Of a stretch of DNA of 64,000 bases, positions 62,967-64,000 are shown in pieces. A program made the position numbers and the translations under genes. The notes under the pieces are model-generated. The model was not told where the DNA came from, searched no databases, and saw only the letters and a list, made by a program, of their open reading frames with translations. Each line of letters opens with the position of its first letter. Within the stretch, counting starts at the first letter, position 1. Location: NCBI RefSeq assembly GCF_012641405.1, contig NZ_JABAII010000025.1, positions 1 to 64,000 of the forward strand. The letters are read 5' to 3'. Origin of the DNA: Rhizobium sp. P40RR-XXII (GTDB taxonomy: Bacteria; Pseudomonadota; Alphaproteobacteria; Rhizobiales; Rhizobiaceae).

Positions 62967-64000
62967 ATGCAGACCCAAATGCGAGATATCGCCGGCATGC
63001 CCTCCGCCGAGGCAGCGGATGGGCGCACTGCACCCAGTCGGATAGAGCCGGCCAGAGCCAACCGTTTCCGGGTCGACATCTTCGACAGCATGGCGCCGCT
63101 CGAAGCCGAGTGGCGAATGCTGGAGCAGGACAATCTCGCCTCGCTGCACCAGAGCTATGATTGGTGCGCGGCCTGGGTGGAGAGCTTTCGACATCCTCTC
63201 GCCATCGTTCGGGGTTCCATCGGAGATCGTCCAGCCTTCATCCTGCCGTTGGAGATCGTTCGCAGCCGTGGAATAAGGCGGGCGGAATTCATCGGGGGCC
63301 GTCACAGCAACATCAATACCGGCCTGTTTTCGCCCGAGTTTCTCGCGAATGGAAAATTGACCTCGGCGCAGGCCGTAGCCATCGCGGCTGCCTTGCACAG
63401 CAGGGCGGATCTCGCCATCCTGCGCAATATACCGTTCGAATGGCGTGGCCGCACCAGCCCGCTCGCTTCTCTGCCCGCCGTCGAAAACCAGAACCATGCC
63501 TTCCAGATGCCTTTTCTTGGCAGTTTCGAAGCAAGCCTCAAGCAGGTGAACGCCAAGCGGCGGCGCAAGAAGTTCAAGCATCAAAGCAGAATTCTCGATG
63601 CCAAGGGCGGTTACGAATATGTGATTGCCGGTCCCGATCAGCAGGACGCTCTCCTGGACCTGTTCTTCCACCAGAAGGCGATCCGCTTCCGCGATGCCGG
63701 CCTGCCAGACGTCTTCGACGATGTGCCGACCAAAACGGCGCTGCATGCACTGCTGCATCCGCGCGGAAACAACGATTTCGACGCGACGCTGCAGATGCAT
63801 GCACTGCGCCTCAAGGGCGAGCATGAGGGGCATATGCCGGCGATCGCCGCTCTCTCCCGAAAGGGAGATCACGTCATCTGCCAGTTCGCCTCCATCGACG
63901 AGACGCTGGTTGCCGAGGCGAGCCCTGGCGAGTTGCTGTTCTGGCTGATGATCGAACGGCTGCATCGTGAAGGCGCCGCCCTCTTCGATTTCGGCATCGG
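62967..64000 (+). CDS. FemAB/GNAT-like acyltransferase (Acetyltransf_6 type), partial
   Basis: The frame opens at 62967 (MQTQMRDIAGMPSAEAADGR) after GGAGA and stays open to the window edge, 344 codons without a stop. Regions such as PLEAEWRMLEQDNLASLHQS with YDWCAAWVESF, RPAFILPLEIVRSRGIRRA, AKRRRKKFKHQSRILDAKGG and, at the end, LLFWLMIERLHREGAALFDF match the Acetyltransf_6 (BioF2-like) group. Members often act in polysaccharide modification (cellulose or exopolysaccharide). The C-terminus lies outside the window; function inferred from family only. Confidence 0.8.
   Translation, partial: MQTQMRDIAGMPSAEAADGRTAPSRIEPARANRFRVDIFDSMAPLEAEWRMLEQDNLASLHQSYDWCAAWVESFRHPLAIVRGSIGDRPAFILPLEIVRSRGIRRAEFIGGRHSNINTGLFSPEFLANGKLTSAQAVAIAAALHSRADLAILRNIPFEWRGRTSPLASLPAVENQNHAFQMPFLGSFEASLKQVNAKRRRKKFKHQSRILDAKGGYEYVIAGPDQQDALLDLFFHQKAIRFRDAGLPDVFDDVPTKTALHALLHPRGNNDFDATLQMHALRLKGEHEGHMPAIAALSRKGDHVICQFASIDETLVAEASPGELLFWLMIERLHREGAALFDFGI

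Overview
The window is chromosomal DNA of an alphaproteobacterium, most likely a Rhizobium species (family Rhizobiaceae). This is inferred from the gene order dnaE / lolD-lolC / proS / DUF1467 / mce / rnj / birA / nuoN-A, the block hupB-lon-clpX-clpP, the short 440-residue prolyl-tRNA synthetase, type 2 ArgC, DUF2842 and DUF2778 proteins, and the rhizobial-type intergenic palindromic repeats. No database search was possible; family assignments come from reading the translated sequences.

Layout. 1-0.2 kb: one end of an IS5-like insertion sequence, apparently inserted into an intergenic repeat. 0.2-8.8 kb: dnaE (minus strand), three small accessory genes, the Lol lipoprotein-release ABC pair and proS. 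8.8-9.4 kb: gene-free stretch with a candidate small RNA. 9.4-29.1 kb: a long minus-strand run that reads (in transcription order) nuoA,B,C,D, a small exported protein, nuoE,F, a helix-hairpin-helix protein, nuoG,H,I,J,K,L,M,N, birA, rnj, mce and a DUF1467 protein. It encodes all 14 core subunits of respiratory complex I plus two unassigned interposed genes. 29.3-30.0 kb: two identical tRNA-Asp genes and one tRNA-Val gene. 30.1-39.6 kb: an accessory segment between tRNA-Val and hupB, with a small membrane protein, two head-to-head truncated surface-polysaccharide genes, a YhaN/YhaO (Rad50/Mre11-like) pair, an aldo/keto reductase, an SDR, and a divergent HxlR regulator / DHFR-like reductase pair. 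39.7-45.3 kb: hupB, lon, clpX, clpP (nucleoid protein and ATP-dependent proteolysis). 45.7-50.9 kb: a membrane diguanylate cyclase convergent with the phosphate transporter operon pstSCAB, which is preceded by a Pho box. 51.1-55.6 kb: cupin, O-acetylhomoserine sulfhydrylase, CoA-binding protein, small secreted protein, an AT-rich gene-free stretch, and a DMT exporter. 55.7-59.6 kb: rplM-rpsI, small proteins, agmatinase and argC. 60.0-64.0 kb: a membrane-anchored DUF2778 protein, heme A synthase ctaA, a DUF2842 protein and the first 344 codons of a GNAT/FemAB-like acyltransferase that runs off the end.

Most of the window is core genome. I did not find a clearly new multi-gene system. The best leads are: a shared C-terminal helix-hairpin-helix domain in NuoE and in the protein encoded between nuoF and nuoG; two unlisted short membrane-protein genes; a candidate small RNA beside proS; a hairpin plus U-run in the rplM leader; RpoH-like promoters before lon and clpP; and the rearrangement scar in the polysaccharide genes.
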